Below are positions 1 to 7,147 of a stretch of DNA of 36,308 nucleotides, in pieces. Numbering within the stretch: position 1 is the stretch's first letter; every line of letters begins with the position of its first letter. The notes beneath the pieces are model-generated. The model saw only the letters and a list, made by a program, of their open reading frames with translations. It was not told the origin of the DNA and made no database searches. Origin of the DNA: an uncultured Pelagibacteraceae bacterium (GTDB lineage Bacteria; Pseudomonadota; Alphaproteobacteria; Pelagibacterales; AG-422-B15); assembly GCA_902523535.1 (NCBI GenBank), contig CABYZQ010000004.1, positions 103,241-139,548 of the forward strand. Direction: 5' to 3'. Position numbers and translations under genes: made by a program.

Positions 1-132
1 CAGATCAGATTGATCAATTGACGTTTCTTTGTGCCATACCATTTGCGGTTGATGACCAGAAATATTTTTGATTGCTACCGCTACATCACGATCACAATTT
101 GATCCTGGAAAAACGATAACGTGTGATTTCAT
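1..132 (-). CDS. purQ: Phosphoribosylformylglycinamidine synthase, glutaminase subunit PurQ (partial, N-terminus only)
   Basis: The reverse strand encodes 44 residues starting [20 protein letters not shown], the characteristic PurQ N-terminus; the rest lies beyond the window edge. PurQ supplies ammonia from glutamine for the FGAM synthase step of de novo purine synthesis, working with PurS and PurL. The start codon (complement of 130-132) lies 4 bp after the purS stop, so purC, purS and purQ form one minus-strand operon, probably continuing to purL outside the window. The catalytic cysteine and histidine of the glutaminase fold are not within the visible part. Confidence 0.93.
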   Translation of the reverse strand, partial: MKSHVIVFPGSNCDRDVAVAIKNISGHQPQMVWHKETSIDQSDL

Positions 133-136
133 TAAT

Positions 137-376
137 TTAATCTATCTCTACTTTATAATCTTCAATAACCAAGTTTGCCAAAAGCTTCTCGCACATTTCA
201 TTAATTTGTTTATTGGCTGATTCTTCATTTTCACTATCTAGTTTTATTTCAATATATTTACCTTGCCTGACATCCTCTATGTTATTGAAACCCAACGACT
301 TGAGGGAATTGGCAATAACTGAGCCTTGGGGGTCGAGAACGTCTTTTTTAAGTGTGATATAGATTTTGGCTAGCAT
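137..376 (-). CDS. purS: Phosphoribosylformylglycinamidine synthase subunit PurS
   Basis: A 79-residue protein of the usual PurS length, with the typical [17 protein letters not shown] segment near residues 14-30 and acidic C-terminal IEDYKVEID. PurS is the small structural subunit that bridges PurQ and PurL in the three-subunit FGAM synthase of alphaproteobacteria and Gram-positives. It sits between purC (7 bp gap) and purQ (4 bp gap), the normal order for this pathway. The context makes the assignment safe even though the protein is small. Confidence 0.93.
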   Translation of the reverse strand: MLAKIYITLKKDVLDPQGSVIANSLKSLGFNNIEDVRQGKYIEIKLDSENEESANKQINEMCEKLLANLVIEDYKVEID

Positions 377-383
377 CTAACCT

Positions 384-1103
384 TTAATGCACGATTCCTA
401 ATCGTGAGGCAACCTCTTCATAGGCACCCATGAGGCTACCCAAGCTTCTTCTGAAAACGTCTTTATCTAGTTTCTGTTTTGATTTTATATCCCACAATCT
501 GCAAGAGTCAGGACTAATCTCATCCGCAAGGACGATTTTTTTTGGGTCAGAGGCAAGCCTCCCAAATTCAATTTTAAAATCTACTAGAATGATATTTTTC
601 TTTTTAAATAAATTAGTGAGTAAAGAATTAATTTTAAGAGACATGGCGTCTATTTTTTTTAACTCTGATCTATTAGCCCAGCCAAATATTTCTACATGAT
701 CTCTAGAAATCATTGGATCATCTAAACTGTCTTCTTTGTAATAATACTCTAATAACGGTTTTTTTAACTTGGTTCCTTCTTTTAGTCCTAATTTTTTAGC
801 AATAGAACCAGCAACAACATTTCGAACAACAAACTCTATAGGAATGATCTGACATTTTTTTATCAATTGTTCTCGATCATTTAATCTTTTTTCAAAATGA
901 GTTGGAATCTTTTTACTTTTAAGGAATTCCATAATGTGCTCAGAAATTTTATTATTGATGACCCCTTTGCCTTTAAATATCTTATGCTTTTTTTTATTAT
1001 AGGCAGTAGCATCGTCTTTAAAAATCTGAATAAGTGTGTTTTTTTTCGGGCCTTTAATTATTTTTTTGGCCTTACCTTCATATAAAGTCTTCGATGATGT
1101 CAT
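384..1103 (-). CDS. purC: SAICAR synthetase (phosphoribosylaminoimidazole-succinocarboxamide synthase)
   Basis: A 239-residue cytosolic enzyme joining CAIR and aspartate with ATP in purine synthesis. Recognisable motifs: LYEGKAKKI (7-15), the first SAICAR signature IPIEFVVRNVVAGS (87-100), LVDFKIEFG (173-181) and LADEISPDSCRLW (192-204). Length matches the bacterial family (about 237-255). It is the first gene of the minus-strand purC-purS-purQ unit and is divergent from the zeta-subunit gene. PurB, encoded at 1768-3060, acts on its product, so two consecutive pathway steps lie close together but in separate transcription units. Confidence 0.97.
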   Translation of the reverse strand: MTSSKTLYEGKAKKIIKGPKKNTLIQIFKDDATAYNKKKHKIFKGKGVINNKISEHIMEFLKSKKIPTHFEKRLNDREQLIKKCQIIPIEFVVRNVVAGSIAKKLGLKEGTKLKKPLLEYYYKEDSLDDPMISRDHVEIFGWANRSELKKIDAMSLKINSLLTNLFKKKNIILVDFKIEFGRLASDPKKIVLADEISPDSCRLWDIKSKQKLDKDVFRRSLGSLMGAYEEVASRLGIVH

Positions 1104-1131
1104 TGCAGGTAGTGTAAAAATTTGTTATGAT
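1103..1131 (+). promoter_or_regulatory. Predicted sigma70-type promoter for the zeta-subunit gene
   Basis: TTGCAG (1103-1108), a 17-bp spacer and TATGAT (1126-1131) lie upstream of the gene at 1177, in the gap divergent from purC. Expected transcription start is near 1138, giving a leader of about 40 nt. Sequence match only. Confidence 0.45.
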
Positions 1132-1176
1132 AGAAATGTAATTCAAATCAATTCTAATTAAAAGTATAAAGAAACA

Positions 1177-1506
1177 ATGAAAAAACTAGATGAACGAAAA
1201 AAAGGTTTTGAGGGTAAATTTGCTCGAGATCAAGAGTTGGAATTTAAGATTTTGGCTCGTCGAAATAAGTATCTTGGTGTCTGGGCTGCAGAAAAACTTC
1301 GTTTATCGGGACCAGCAGTTGAAGAATATTTTGCAGAAGTGATCAAATCTGATCTTGAAGAGGATGGAGATATGGATGTTTTCAGAAAAGTTAGAAAAGA
1401 TTTTGATGAAAAAGGAATATCCATAACAGATGATGAACTTAGACAGAGTATGGACCAATTTTTACTTCAGGCAAAAGAAGAGATCATTGGTAAAGATAAT
1501 ATCTAA
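1177..1506 (+). CDS. F1Fo-ATPase inhibitor zeta subunit (DUF1476 family)
   Basis: A 109-residue helical, charged protein with the family pattern: an N-terminal KGFEGKFARDQELEFKI segment, then ARRNKYLGVWAAEKLRLSG (about 27-45) and DVFRKVRKDFDEKGI (about 67-81). DUF1476 proteins are the zeta inhibitors of the alphaproteobacterial F1Fo-ATP synthase, first characterised in Paracoccus denitrificans, where the N-terminus blocks ATP hydrolysis. Having the gene supports an alphaproteobacterial origin. The ATP synthase genes themselves are not in this window. It would be functionally linked to the nearby proton-pumping rhodopsin only through the shared proton gradient, which is inference. Confidence 0.9.
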   Translation: MKKLDERKKGFEGKFARDQELEFKILARRNKYLGVWAAEKLRLSGPAVEEYFAEVIKSDLEEDGDMDVFRKVRKDFDEKGISITDDELRQSMDQFLLQAKEEIIGKDNI

Positions 1507-1520
1507 TCATTACATTCCAC

Positions 1521-1766
1521 ATGTACATTAAATATGCAACCACAAAAAAGTCTTCAAAAAAGAAAGTGGTTAAAAAGAGAGCAGCTTCAAAAATTACAAA
1601 AAAAAAGAAATCTGTAATTAAAAAAAAGAAGAGAGCTTCTAAACCTAAGCCAAAAAAGAATAATAGTAATGTAATTCGGGATTCTAGTTTAAATCAGAAT
1701 TATTATGTAGGGGGTTATATTCTTATATTTGGAGTGTTTGCACTAGCTATTTATTATTCGCAATAA
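1521..1766 (+). CDS. Lysine-rich small membrane-anchored protein, function unknown
   Basis: An 81-residue ORF beginning 14 bp after the zeta-subunit stop, probably co-transcribed. Residues 9-47 are mostly lysine, in short KK and KKK runs mixed with alanine, serine and proline, resembling the tails of H1-like nucleoid proteins. Residues about 62-78 (YYVGGYILIFGVFALAIYY) form one hydrophobic helix ending at the C-terminus. The likely topology is a tail anchor with a strongly positive cytoplasmic region that could bind nucleic acid or anionic lipid; this is inference. No clear Shine-Dalgarno sequence precedes the ATG. The stop is 1 bp from the convergent purB stop. Low-complexity lysine codons could exaggerate apparent coding, but the membrane helix argues that it is real. 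Confidence 0.6.
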   Translation: MYIKYATTKKSSKKKVVKKRAASKITKKKKSVIKKKKRASKPKPKKNNSNVIRDSSLNQNYYVGGYILIFGVFALAIYYSQ

Positions 1767-1767
1767 A

Positions 1768-3060
1768 TTATTTAAATACTTTTTTAAAAATATAATCCGT
1801 TCTTCTTGTTGCGTGCTTAAGGTCTAATATTTTAGATATTTCTTTTTTATTTAAATATTTTTTTAATTCACTATCCGTATCCAGTACGGTTTCAAAGTCT
1901 AGATCAGATTTCCATACTTTCATGGCGTTACGCTGTACAATTTTATAGGCCTTCTCTCGAGATAATCCTTTTTGAGTCATCGCGAGCATAAGACCCTCTG
2001 ACATGGGTAGTTTTCTAAGTTTATCTAAATTAGTTTTCATATTTTTAGGATAAACAACAAGGTTTGCGATTACATTATTCAAACGTGCTAGTGCAAAATC
2101 AATGATGATGTTGGCATCAGGAGCCATTATTCTTTCTACACTTGAGTGCGAGATATCTCTTTCATGCCATAATGAAACATTTTCTAAAGCGGGTATTGTG
2201 TAGCCTCGAATTAATCTTGAAAGGCCAGTTAAGTTTTCAGTTAGTACAGGATTTCTTTTATGCGGCATGGCCGAAGAACCTTTTTGTCCTTTTGAAAAAA
2301 ATTCTTCAACTTCAAGAACCTCTGTTCTTTGTAAATGTCTTATTTCTGTTGCAAGGCGCTCAATTGAGCTGGCAATAATTCCAAGAGTACTAAAATAAAC
2401 AGCGTGTCGGTCACGTGGGATAACTTGAGTAGATATAGTTTCAGCTTTCATGCCTAATTTTTTTGCAACAAACTGTTCAACGCGAGGATCTATGTTGGCA
2501 TAATTGCCTACAGCACCTGAAATTGCGCACACAGATATTTCTTCTGTTGCCTTTTTAAAACGCGCGTGATTTCTCTCAAACTCTGCATAGAAGTTTGCCA
2601 TTTTTACACCAAAGGTCGTTGGTTCTGCATGAATGCCATGGCTTCGACCGATGCAAGGTGTATTTTTATATTTGAGAGCTATTTTTTTGATTGATGTAAG
2701 AAGCTGAGCCATTTCTTTTTCAATAATTTTAGATGACTGCATGAGCTGTATATTAAATGCTGTATCTAAAATATCTGATGAGGTTAAGCCTTGATGAAGA
2801 AATCGTGCGGGAGGACCAGCATATTCTGATATTGATGTAAGAAATGCTATCACATCATGTTTGACTTTCTTTTCAATAGTATCAATTCTCTTCTCATTTA
2901 TTTTAGCTTTTGACTTAACTTTTTTACTTGTACCCTTTGGAACAGTGCCTAATTTTTCCATAGCTTCACAAGCATACAGTTCAATATCGAGCCAAATTTT
3001 AAATCTTGATTTAGAACTCCAGATATCGGTCATAGGAGCTCTTGAATATCGAGGGATCAT
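1768..3060 (-). CDS. purB: Adenylosuccinate lyase
   Basis: A 430-residue member of the fumarase/aspartase superfamily that cleaves SAICAR to AICAR and adenylosuccinate to AMP, each releasing fumarate. Visible landmarks are TSSDILDT (93-100), RSHGIHAEPT with catalytic His141 (139-148), and the flexible signature loop GSSAMPHKRNP (261-271) carrying the catalytic serine. Length is normal for the short bacterial type. It is followed on the minus strand by nothing in the same direction until purC; upstream it has a 24-bp gap to map, so map and purB are likely one transcript. Confidence 0.97.
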   Translation of the reverse strand: MIPRYSRAPMTDIWSSKSRFKIWLDIELYACEAMEKLGTVPKGTSKKVKSKAKINEKRIDTIEKKVKHDVIAFLTSISEYAGPPARFLHQGLTSSDILDTAFNIQLMQSSKIIEKEMAQLLTSIKKIALKYKNTPCIGRSHGIHAEPTTFGVKMANFYAEFERNHARFKKATEEISVCAISGAVGNYANIDPRVEQFVAKKLGMKAETISTQVIPRDRHAVYFSTLGIIASSIERLATEIRHLQRTEVLEVEEFFSKGQKGSSAMPHKRNPVLTENLTGLSRLIRGYTIPALENVSLWHERDISHSSVERIMAPDANIIIDFALARLNNVIANLVVYPKNMKTNLDKLRKLPMSEGLMLAMTQKGLSREKAYKIVQRNAMKVWKSDLDFETVLDTDSELKKYLNKKEISKILDLKHATRRTDYIFKKVFK

Positions 3061-3084
3061 ATAAATACTTTTTTAATCTTTAAT

Positions 3085-3855
3085 TTAGGGTTTATCAAGC
3101 CCTGCAGGAGATTTAGTAAAAATTTCAAATCCCTCTTTGGTTATACCAATGCTATGCTCAAATTGAGCAGATAAACTCTTATCTTTTGTTACAGCTGTCC
3201 ATCCATCTTTCAGCATTCTTACGTCGTAATTTCCAACATTAATCATGGGTTCCACAGTAAAGAACATGCCTTCTTCAATTTGATCACCTGTATTTTTTTC
3301 ACCATAGTGCAATATGTTTGGAAATTCATGAAAGACTTTACCGAGTCCATGCCCACAAAAATCTCTCACAACACTATAATTCTGTTTTTCGGCATAACTC
3401 TGAATTGCATAACCAATATCGCCAAGACGGGATTTTGGGCCTGCTGCTTTAATCCCTTCATGCATTGATTGAAAAGTGCAGTCAATTAATTTCTGTGCCT
3501 TTGCATTTATTTTACCTACCGGAAACATCCGACTGGTATCTCCATGCCAACCATCAACGATAACAGTTACATCTATGTTAACGATATCTCCTTCTTCTAA
3601 TATTCTAGAAGATGGAATTCCATGACAAATGACATGGTTAATTGATGTACAAATAGACTTTGGAAAGCCCTTATAAAATAAGGGAGCAATTAAGCCACCA
3701 TTTTTTGTAATAAACTCGAAAGCGAAGTAATCAAGTTCGTCTGTCGACACTCCAGGCTTTACATGATCGACCAAAAGATCAAGAGTGGATGCAGCTAAAT
3801 TGCCAGCTTTTCGCATGCCTTCAAAATCTTTATTATTATGCAATGTATTATTCAT
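3085..3855 (-). CDS. map: Methionine aminopeptidase, type I
   Basis: A 256-residue metalloprotease that removes the initiator methionine from new proteins. The five metal ligands of the pita-bread fold are present: Asp95 (NIDVTV), Asp106 (HGDTSRM), His169 (FCGHGLG), Glu202 (TVEPMI) and Glu233 (QFEHSIG). Substrate-side histidines His78 (CHGIP) and His176 (FHEFP) are also conserved. The start codon overlaps the end of sfsA by 8 bp, indicating translational coupling in an sfsA-map-purB minus-strand unit. Confidence 0.97.
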   Translation of the reverse strand: MNNTLHNNKDFEGMRKAGNLAASTLDLLVDHVKPGVSTDELDYFAFEFITKNGGLIAPLFYKGFPKSICTSINHVICHGIPSSRILEEGDIVNIDVTVIVDGWHGDTSRMFPVGKINAKAQKLIDCTFQSMHEGIKAAGPKSRLGDIGYAIQSYAEKQNYSVVRDFCGHGLGKVFHEFPNILHYGEKNTGDQIEEGMFFTVEPMINVGNYDVRMLKDGWTAVTKDKSLSAQFEHSIGITKEGFEIFTKSPAGLDKP

Positions 3856-4555
3856 TAATGAGTTTTATTTTTTTATTTACACGAATTTTGTCACTTTCAA
3901 AAGAACAGTTATAACATATTATTTCTACTCCTTTTTTTATGACTTTTTTAAAGTTGTCATAGTATGCCTGATCAATATCACGCGCGATTTGAAATTTTTT
4001 GCAATCATCCCTTTGAACGAGAAATAACATTACAGCTCTTGTATTTTTGTTGGGTAGTTTTGAAAGTTCGATCAAATGCTTTGAACCTCTTTCTGTAACT
4101 GCATCTGGAAATTCAGCAGTTTCTTTTTTTCTTGATAAAGTGACATTTTTTACCTCTACATAAGTTTGTTTTTTGTCATCACTTAATAGAAAATCAATGC
4201 GAGAATTAGTTCCGTATTTAACTTCTCTTTTATATGAATCGTATTTACCTAATTCAGGAATGAGATGCATTTCGATTGCATCTTCCACAATTCTGTTGGC
4301 TTTGTGCGTATTGACGCCAACGTTTGCGTTGCCAGATTTTATAATTTCAAGAGTATATTTTAACTTACGTTTTGGATCGTCTGCTTTTGTAACAAAAACA
4401 GGATTGCCTTCTTCTAGGAGACCTTGCATGGAACCTGTGTTGGGACAATGTGCAGTTATGGTCTCTTTGTTATTATCAAGTTGAATATCTGCAAAAAATC
4501 TCTTATACCTTTTAATCAATCTCCCTGAGATATATTGATTAGCAATTTTTGACAT
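3848..4555 (-). CDS. sfsA: Sugar fermentation stimulation protein homolog SfsA
   Basis: A 235-residue protein with the family layout: an N-terminal OB-like half containing KRYKRFFAD (15-23) and HCPNTGSM (36-43), and a C-terminal nuclease-like half with Asp121 (RIDFLL), Glu134-x-Lys136 (VEVKNVT) and FPDAVTERGSKHL (149-161). The D-ExK arrangement resembles restriction-type nucleases; the true biochemical role of SfsA is unsettled despite its name. It is the first gene of the minus-strand unit with map and purB. Its start codon is only 6 bp from the divergent start of the CinA-like gene. Confidence 0.93.
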   Translation of the reverse strand: MSKIANQYISGRLIKRYKRFFADIQLDNNKETITAHCPNTGSMQGLLEEGNPVFVTKADDPKRKLKYTLEIIKSGNANVGVNTHKANRIVEDAIEMHLIPELGKYDSYKREVKYGTNSRIDFLLSDDKKQTYVEVKNVTLSRKKETAEFPDAVTERGSKHLIELSKLPNKNTRAVMLFLVQRDDCKKFQIARDIDQAYYDNFKKVIKKGVEIICYNCSFESDKIRVNKKIKLINE

Positions 4556-4561
4556 GGTTTT

Positions 4562-5284
4562 ATGAAAGCATCACTTATAATTATTGGTAACGAAATTTTA
4601 TCCGGTCGTACGCAAGATAAGAATCTATCATATCTCGCAAATTGGTTGAATGAAATAGGAATTCAACTAGCAGAAGTAAGGGTAATTAGAGATGAGGAAG
4701 AAATAGTTGTAGACACTGTTAACTACCTTAGATCAACTTACGATTATGTATTTACCACGGGCGGCATAGGGCCTACGCACGACGATATTACTTCTTTGTG
4801 TATCGCCAAAGCTTTTGGAGTTGAATTAGAGATCAATTCAGGAGCTTTAGGTATTTTAAAGGAATACTATAAAGACGGCGAATTGACTGATGCAAGAATG
4901 AAAATGACTAAAATGCCATTAGGTTCTGAGCTTATTGAGAATCCAGTGAGTAGAGCACCTGGTTTTAAAATGGATAATGTATTTGTATTAGCTGGGATCC
5001 CAAGCATCATGCAGGGCATGTTAGAAGGGGCGAGAAAGCACCTAACTGTTGGTGAAGTGGTTAAGTCTAAATCAATTGATGTTTTTACTCCTGAAAGCAA
5101 CGTTGCTGACGCATTAACTGATCTGCAAAATAAATATTCTGAAGTTGAAATAGGAAGCTACCCTTTTAATAAGGACAATCGCTTTGGCACTTCTGTAGTT
5201 ATGCGTTCTTCTGATGAGGAAAAACTTAAAAATTGTGAGTCAGATTTAAAGGAATTAATGAAAAATTATGATACGAAGTATTAA
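4562..5284 (+). CDS. CinA N-terminal (MoCF/molybdopterin-binding-like) domain protein
   Basis: A 240-residue protein starting with GNEILSGRTQD (9-19) and containing TTGGIGPTHDD (65-75), the hallmark of the MoaB/Mog/CinA-N fold. The C-terminal nicotinamide-nucleotide amidase domain of full CinA is missing, as in many alphaproteobacterial stand-alone versions. In CinA this domain can hydrolyse ADP-ribose-type compounds; alternatively the protein may take part in molybdenum-cofactor chemistry. The sequence does not decide between these. No Shine-Dalgarno sequence is seen between the divergent sfsA start and this ATG, so initiation may be leaderless. Confidence 0.88.
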   Translation: MKASLIIIGNEILSGRTQDKNLSYLANWLNEIGIQLAEVRVIRDEEEIVVDTVNYLRSTYDYVFTTGGIGPTHDDITSLCIAKAFGVELEINSGALGILKEYYKDGELTDARMKMTKMPLGSELIENPVSRAPGFKMDNVFVLAGIPSIMQGMLEGARKHLTVGEVVKSKSIDVFTPESNVADALTDLQNKYSEVEIGSYPFNKDNRFGTSVVMRSSDEEKLKNCESDLKELMKNYDTKY

Positions 5285-5345
5285 TAATTTTTATCCACAA
5301 TCATCTAAAATACTGATTTAATTATATATTATTAGTTTTTTCTAC

Positions 5346-5374
5346 TTTACTTAACCCGGTTTCTCAATGATAAT
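5346..5374 (+). promoter_or_regulatory. Predicted promoter of the proteorhodopsin gene
   Basis: TTTACT (5346-5351), a 17-bp spacer and GATAAT preceded by T (5368-5374) give a plausible vegetative promoter with a start near 5381. The gene's Shine-Dalgarno sequence AAGGGGA (5394-5400) lies 8 bp before the ATG. An imperfect AT-rich inverted repeat (5377-5398) covers the predicted start region and part of the Shine-Dalgarno sequence. Confidence 0.5.
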
Positions 5375-5408
5375 TGCCTAATTTTATAAAATTAAGGGGA
5401 ATATAATA

Positions 5409-6101
5409 ATGAAAGTATTAATGCTAAATCCCGGAGATCACGTAGCCATATCGTTTTGGTTAATCTCTATGGCCATGGTTGCAGCTACAGCTTTCTTCTT
5501 TCTTGAAAGAGACAGAGTAGCAGCAAAATGGAAGACGTCCCTCACAGTAGCTGGTTTGGTTACTGGTGTTGCGGCGTGGCACTATTTCTACATGAGAGGC
5601 GTATGGGTCGCTACTGGTGACTCTCCAACAGTCCTTCGATACATTGACTGGTTGATTACTGTGCCTCTACAAATTGTAGAGTTCTATGTAATTCTTGCGG
5701 CAATGACTGCTGTTGCTTCAGGCTTATTCTGGAGACTATTAATTGCGTCAATAGTGATGTTGGTTGGTGGTTATCTAGGTGAAGTCGGAGCGATGAATGT
5801 AACGCTAGCCTTCGTAATAGGAATGGCTGGATGGTTATACATCATCTATGAGATTTTTGCAGGAGAAGCAAGCAAGGCAAGTGCTGGTAGTGGAAACGCT
5901 GCTGGTCAAGCTGCGTTTAACGCGTTGAGATTAATCGTTACAGTAGGTTGGGCGATTTATCCAATAGGTTATGCAGTAGGTTACTTTGGTGGCGGCGTAG
6001 ATGCTGGTTCACTGAACTTGATCTACAACCTTGCTGACTTTGTTAACAAAATTGCATTTGGTATGGCTATTTATGTAGCTGCAGTATCAGACAGCAATTA
6101 A
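5409..6101 (+). CDS. Proteorhodopsin, blue-tuned light-driven proton pump
   Basis: A 230-residue seven-helix retinal protein. RYIDWLITVPLQIVE (78-91) gives the proton acceptor Asp80, Thr84 and donor Glu91 (positions 97, 101 and 108 in the green reference protein), so it is a DTE-type outward proton pump. His58 (AWHYFY) matches the acceptor's partner His75, and Lys214 (NKIAFG) is the retinal Schiff-base lysine. Gln88 stands at tuning position 105, where glutamine gives blue and leucine green absorption. Phe135 occupies the site that must be glycine in carotenoid-antenna rhodopsins, so no antenna is expected. The gene is monocistronic with its own promoter and a strong terminator. No carotene oxygenase or carotenoid operon is next to it. 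Confidence 0.98.
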   Translation: MKVLMLNPGDHVAISFWLISMAMVAATAFFFLERDRVAAKWKTSLTVAGLVTGVAAWHYFYMRGVWVATGDSPTVLRYIDWLITVPLQIVEFYVILAAMTAVASGLFWRLLIASIVMLVGGYLGEVGAMNVTLAFVIGMAGWLYIIYEIFAGEASKASAGSGNAAGQAAFNALRLIVTVGWAIYPIGYAVGYFGGGVDAGSLNLIYNLADFVNKIAFGMAIYVAAVSDSN

Positions 6102-6121
6102 GTTTCTGCAAAGCAGATAAT

Positions 6122-6150
6122 AAAAGGGGCCTTCGGGCCCCTTTTTTTTT
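6122..6150 (+). terminator. Intrinsic terminator of the proteorhodopsin gene
   Basis: A 10-bp perfect stem (6122-6131 with 6136-6145), closed by a C(UUCG)G tetraloop and ending in a run of nine T. It lies 20 bp after the stop codon. This is the strongest terminator in the window and implies high, isolated expression of the rhodopsin. Confidence 0.95.
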
Positions 6151-6209
6151 ACCCAAAGTACTAAAGAACTAGTAGTTCAGTAAATAAATAGTTATAAATT
6201 AAAATAATT

Positions 6210-6297
6210 GGCCTCATGGCGGAATTGGTAGACGCAAAGGACTTAAAATCCTTTGGGATTTATTCCCGTCCCGGTTCGAGTCCGGGTGAGGCCACCA
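6210..6297 (+). tRNA. tRNA-Leu (anticodon UAA)
   Basis: An 88-nt type II tRNA with acceptor GGCCTCA pairing with TGAGGCC, D-arm segment GGTAGACGC, anticodon stem AAGGA/TCCTT around loop CTTAAAA (anticodon 6244-6246), a long variable arm, T-arm GGTTCGAGTCC and an encoded CCA end. A TATAAA box at 6193-6198 may be its -10 element, without a good -35. Its 3' end is 3 bp from the convergent NAD kinase stop. Confidence 0.97.
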
Positions 6298-6300
6298 AAA

Positions 6301-7068
6301 CTAAAATTTAAATTGCTCGTTCAATATTCGTTCATCAAATGAGTGATCTTTATCAAATAACAATTGAATTATCTGGTCTTCATTTTGATAAACTTCAACA
6401 GATTTAACGTCTCTGAATTCAGTACTATCCGCAACAGCACTTACAGGTCTTTTTTCACCTTCTATCACTTCAAATTTTATACTGGATTTATTATTTAATA
6501 TTGCACCCTTCCATCTTCTCGGTCTAAAGGCACTAATAGGCGTGAGCGCTAAAACGTCGGCATTGATAGGAAGAATTGGCCCGTGCGCAGACAAGTTATA
6601 TGCAGTACTTCCAGAAGGTGTAGAAATCAAAATTCCATCACAAATTAACTCCTCTAAACGAACTTTATCATCAATTGAGATTTTTATTTTTGAAGCTTGG
6701 TGAGTTTCTCTTAAAAGAGATACTTCGTTTATTGCAATTGCTTCATGGCAGCTTCCATCGACGCTTTGCACCTTCATTGATAACGGTGCGATTTGAATTG
6801 ATTGTGATAAGTTTATTCTCTTGATTAAGTCATCTTTATTAGAGGCATTCATTAAAAAGCCAACACTTCCATAATTTAAACCAAAGAGTGGTAAGCTTTG
6901 AGACATATGACTTTTTATGGCTTCAAGCATAAATCCATCACCGCCTAATACAACGATAACATCTGCATTATCTAATGAGTTTGTACCGTACTGTTCTTCC
7001 AAAACCTTTTTTTGTTCAATAGCTTCATTATTACTAGACGCCAAAAAAACTAGTTTATTCAAATTCAT
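6301..7068 (-). CDS. nadK: NAD kinase
   Basis: A 255-residue enzyme phosphorylating NAD to NADP. Motifs in order: catalytic GGDG (42-45) after VIVVL, NYGSVGFLMN (65-74), NE (114-115), and the NAD-binding stretch DGILISTPSGSTAYN (144-158) followed by SAHGPI. The length fits the compact alphaproteobacterial form. It stands alone on the minus strand, convergent with tRNA-Leu and divergent from glpK (79-bp gap). Confidence 0.96.
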   Translation of the reverse strand: MNLNKLVFLASSNNEAIEQKKVLEEQYGTNSLDNADVIVVLGGDGFMLEAIKSHMSQSLPLFGLNYGSVGFLMNASNKDDLIKRINLSQSIQIAPLSMKVQSVDGSCHEAIAINEVSLLRETHQASKIKISIDDKVRLEELICDGILISTPSGSTAYNLSAHGPILPINADVLALTPISAFRPRRWKGAILNNKSSIKFEVIEGEKRPVSAVADSTEFRDVKSVEVYQNEDQIIQLLFDKDHSFDERILNEQFKF

Positions 7069-7147
7069 ATTAATTTGCCTACTAAAAAGTAATTCTTTAT
7101 CTTAAAATACCCATTAATTGAACATCAAAATTAATTAATAAATACAT

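Noticed and set aside
430..699. Plus-strand ORFs opposite purC, and similar ORFs opposite rpoB, rpoC, tuf and fusA
   Set aside because: They are mirror frames of strongly conserved genes, with no independent domain, signal or ribosome-site support.
5409..6101. Xanthorhodopsin, sodium pump or chloride pump
   Set aside because: The motif is D-T-E rather than NDQ or NTQ, and the antenna-site glycine is replaced by phenylalanine.
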